NCBI GenBank assembly: GCA_050010815.1
Contig: JBEKKH010000438.1
Span: 1-6,830, forward strand
Length of the DNA stretch: 6,830 bases
Source of the DNA: Palsa-504 sp050010815
GTDB taxonomy: Bacteria; Actinomycetota; Actinomycetes; Streptosporangiales; Streptosporangiaceae
Direction of reading: 5' to 3'
The notes below the pieces were generated by a model. It ran no database searches. It saw only the letters and a program-made list of their open reading frames with translations, and was not told the origin of the DNA. Each line of letters starts with the position of its first letter. Within the stretch, counting starts at the first letter, position 1. Positions 5,596-6,830 of the stretch are shown here, in pieces. A program made the position numbers and the translations under genes.

Positions 5596-6760
5596 ATGGC
5601 CCGCATGGCGATTGCCCTCGGGTTCACCGATGAAACCCTCGAAGACGCGGCAGGACGCTGTCGTTCGACCGCGGCCGGCAGTACCTCGACGCTGTGGACG
5701 ATTTTGAGGCCACTGCCGCGGAGATCACGGCGACTGTCTACGGTACGTCCCCCTACCATGTCAGCCTCACCGCGCGGAATCGGCAGCTCACCGGGAACTG
5801 CAGCTGCCCATACGGGCAGGAAGGCGCCTTCTGCAAGCACTGCGCCGCGGTCGGCCTGACCGCCGTGAAGGACGGCGTCGCGCGCCTGATCGACGCCGGG
5901 CCTGCGGGCGGCCCGCCGGACGGGACAATGCCGCTGGAGTCCTGGAAATCGGCGACGACTACGTCGAATACGGCGACGCGTATGACTACGCGCGGGATGC
6001 CGGCCGGGCTGCCGACGCGATCGAGGACCTGATCGACGCCGGCGGCGCGGGCGACCAGCACGGGTTCGAGTTCGACCCCGGTGACTACCGCGACCTGCTC
6101 GGCGATGAGGGCCACTTGGTGATCCGTCGCCGCATCGCCGAAGCGTACGCGCGGAACCCTGACAACTGGCAGGCCCGCGCACTGATGGAGTCCGTCGTAC
6201 GAGCCGAAGGCGACACTGGCGCCGGCCGCCCCGCCGATGTCCTGGCCCTGCGCCGAGCCCGCTTTCGCGCCAGCCCAGCGCTGGAGAGCTATCAGGCACT
6301 CAGGCAGGCCGCGACAGCCTGCGGCGCGTGGCCGTCCGAGCGCGAAGCTGCGCTTACCGCCTTGCGTGACGACGCCAGGTTCTCATCCTCGATCTCCGGA
6401 GCACAGAACGGACCGGCCCTGTTCGACGTGCTGCTTGACGAGGGCGACCTGGACGCCGCATGGGCCGCTGCGGAGCGGGCCGTGGTGACGGCACCCGGTC
6501 AACTGATCAGGCTCGCCGGCGCTTCGGTCGCGGCACGTCCCGCCGACGCGCTGCGCGTCTACCTCGACGCCGTCGCGCCTCTGACGACGCAGACCGGCAA
6601 CGAGGCATACCTGCAGATCGCGCGGCTCTTGCTTTCGGCGCGTGACTGCCACGAGAGGCTGGGCACCAGCAGCGAGTCCGAGGGCTACCTGGCCGAGCTG
6701 CGGACCAGCCAGCGGCGCAAGCGCGCCTTGCTGCGGATCCTCGACTACAACGGCCTGTAA
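5596..6760 (+). pseudogene. SWIM zinc-finger protein gene with frameshifts
   Basis: Three frames must be joined to read this protein. The ATG at 5596 opens MARMAIALGFTDETLEDAAG. A shift near 5640-5660 is needed to continue with LSFDRGRQYLDAVDDFEATA and the SWIM motif CSCPYGQEGAFCKH (5799-5840, CxC...CxH zinc ligands). A second shift between about 5880 and 5945 leads into GDDYVEYGDAYDYARDAGRA and then the long helical-repeat C-terminus through PADALRVYLDAV, TQTGNEAY and AELRTSQRRKRALLRILDYN, ending at TAA 6758-6760. The end matches what I remember of actinobacterial SWIM proteins. The regions between SWIM and GDDYVEYG, and around VVRAEGDTGAGRPADV, look shorter than in intact homologues, suggesting internal deletions. 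SWIM domains bind DNA or protein; the function of this family is unknown. Sequencing error could explain the shifts but not the shortening. Confidence 0.8.
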
Positions 6761-6830
6761 ACGCGTTATCGCCGCATTTCGGGCAGCCCGCACAGGAACC
6801 CCGCGAGCCGGTCAGAACGAGCGAGCCCGC

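Noticed and set aside
5414..5596. 60-codon minus-strand frame containing ELARQARFIEAFLQGW
   Set aside because: The start looks protein-like, but the second half is the reverse of the VOC tail, third-position G/C preference is weak, and I could not link it to a family.
5220..6299. 359-codon open frame on the minus strand
   Set aside because: It lies opposite the SWIM gene pieces and the VOC tail. Its product is an arginine/glycine-rich sequence with no domain, while the plus strand carries clear zinc-finger and VOC motifs.
6779..6790. Small hairpin CGGGCAGCCCG after the SWIM gene
   Set aside because: A 4-bp stem with a 3-base loop is too weak to call a terminator in G/C-rich DNA.

Overview
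The window is high-GC DNA with strong G/C preference at third codon positions and long antisense open frames. Together with the protein families present (LutA-like Fe-S protein, DrrA-type ABC ATPase, SWIM zinc-finger protein with a repeat-rich C-terminus), this points to an actinomycete chromosome (Actinomycetota). I cannot name a genus. The layout looks like a degraded accessory stretch: two intact, unrelated genes sit among broken genes and mobile-element debris.

Layout. 1-360 (minus) is the N-terminal part of a LutA/YkgE-type Fe-S oxidoreductase subunit, cut by the window edge. 509-655 (plus) is the first 49 codons of a DrrA-like ABC transporter ATPase, ending abruptly at the lysine of Walker A; 656-839 is unrelated sequence with a strong GC hairpin at its right side. 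840-2102 (minus) is an intact AAA_14/DUF4143 ATPase. Its start abuts four tandem 22-23 bp repeats (2122-2212), which are either an operator or a transposon terminus. 2213-2541 holds no intact gene; it contains what looks like the C-terminal tail of an ISKra4-type transposase (about 2409-2534). 2701-5196 (minus) is an intact 831-residue protein joining a complete UvrD-like SF1 helicase to a C-terminal RecB/Cas4-like PD-(D/E)XK nuclease domain. Its reading frame stays open past the TGA for 52 codons that encode one hydrophobic helix. 5391-5486 (plus) is the tail of a VOC/glyoxalase protein. 5596-6760 (plus) is a SWIM zinc-finger gene with at least two frameshifts and probably internal deletions.

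How it fits together. No operon is visible: each intact gene stands alone, and every neighbour except lutA is a fragment. The helicase-nuclease fusion and the AAA/DUF4143 ATPase are the sort of DNA-transaction genes that collect in variable regions. The helicase-nuclease is the best candidate for a little-described system (DNA repair, or defence against phage or plasmids), but the sequence alone does not show its role. The truncations and transposon traces suggest repeated insertion and deletion between conserved chromosomal genes.
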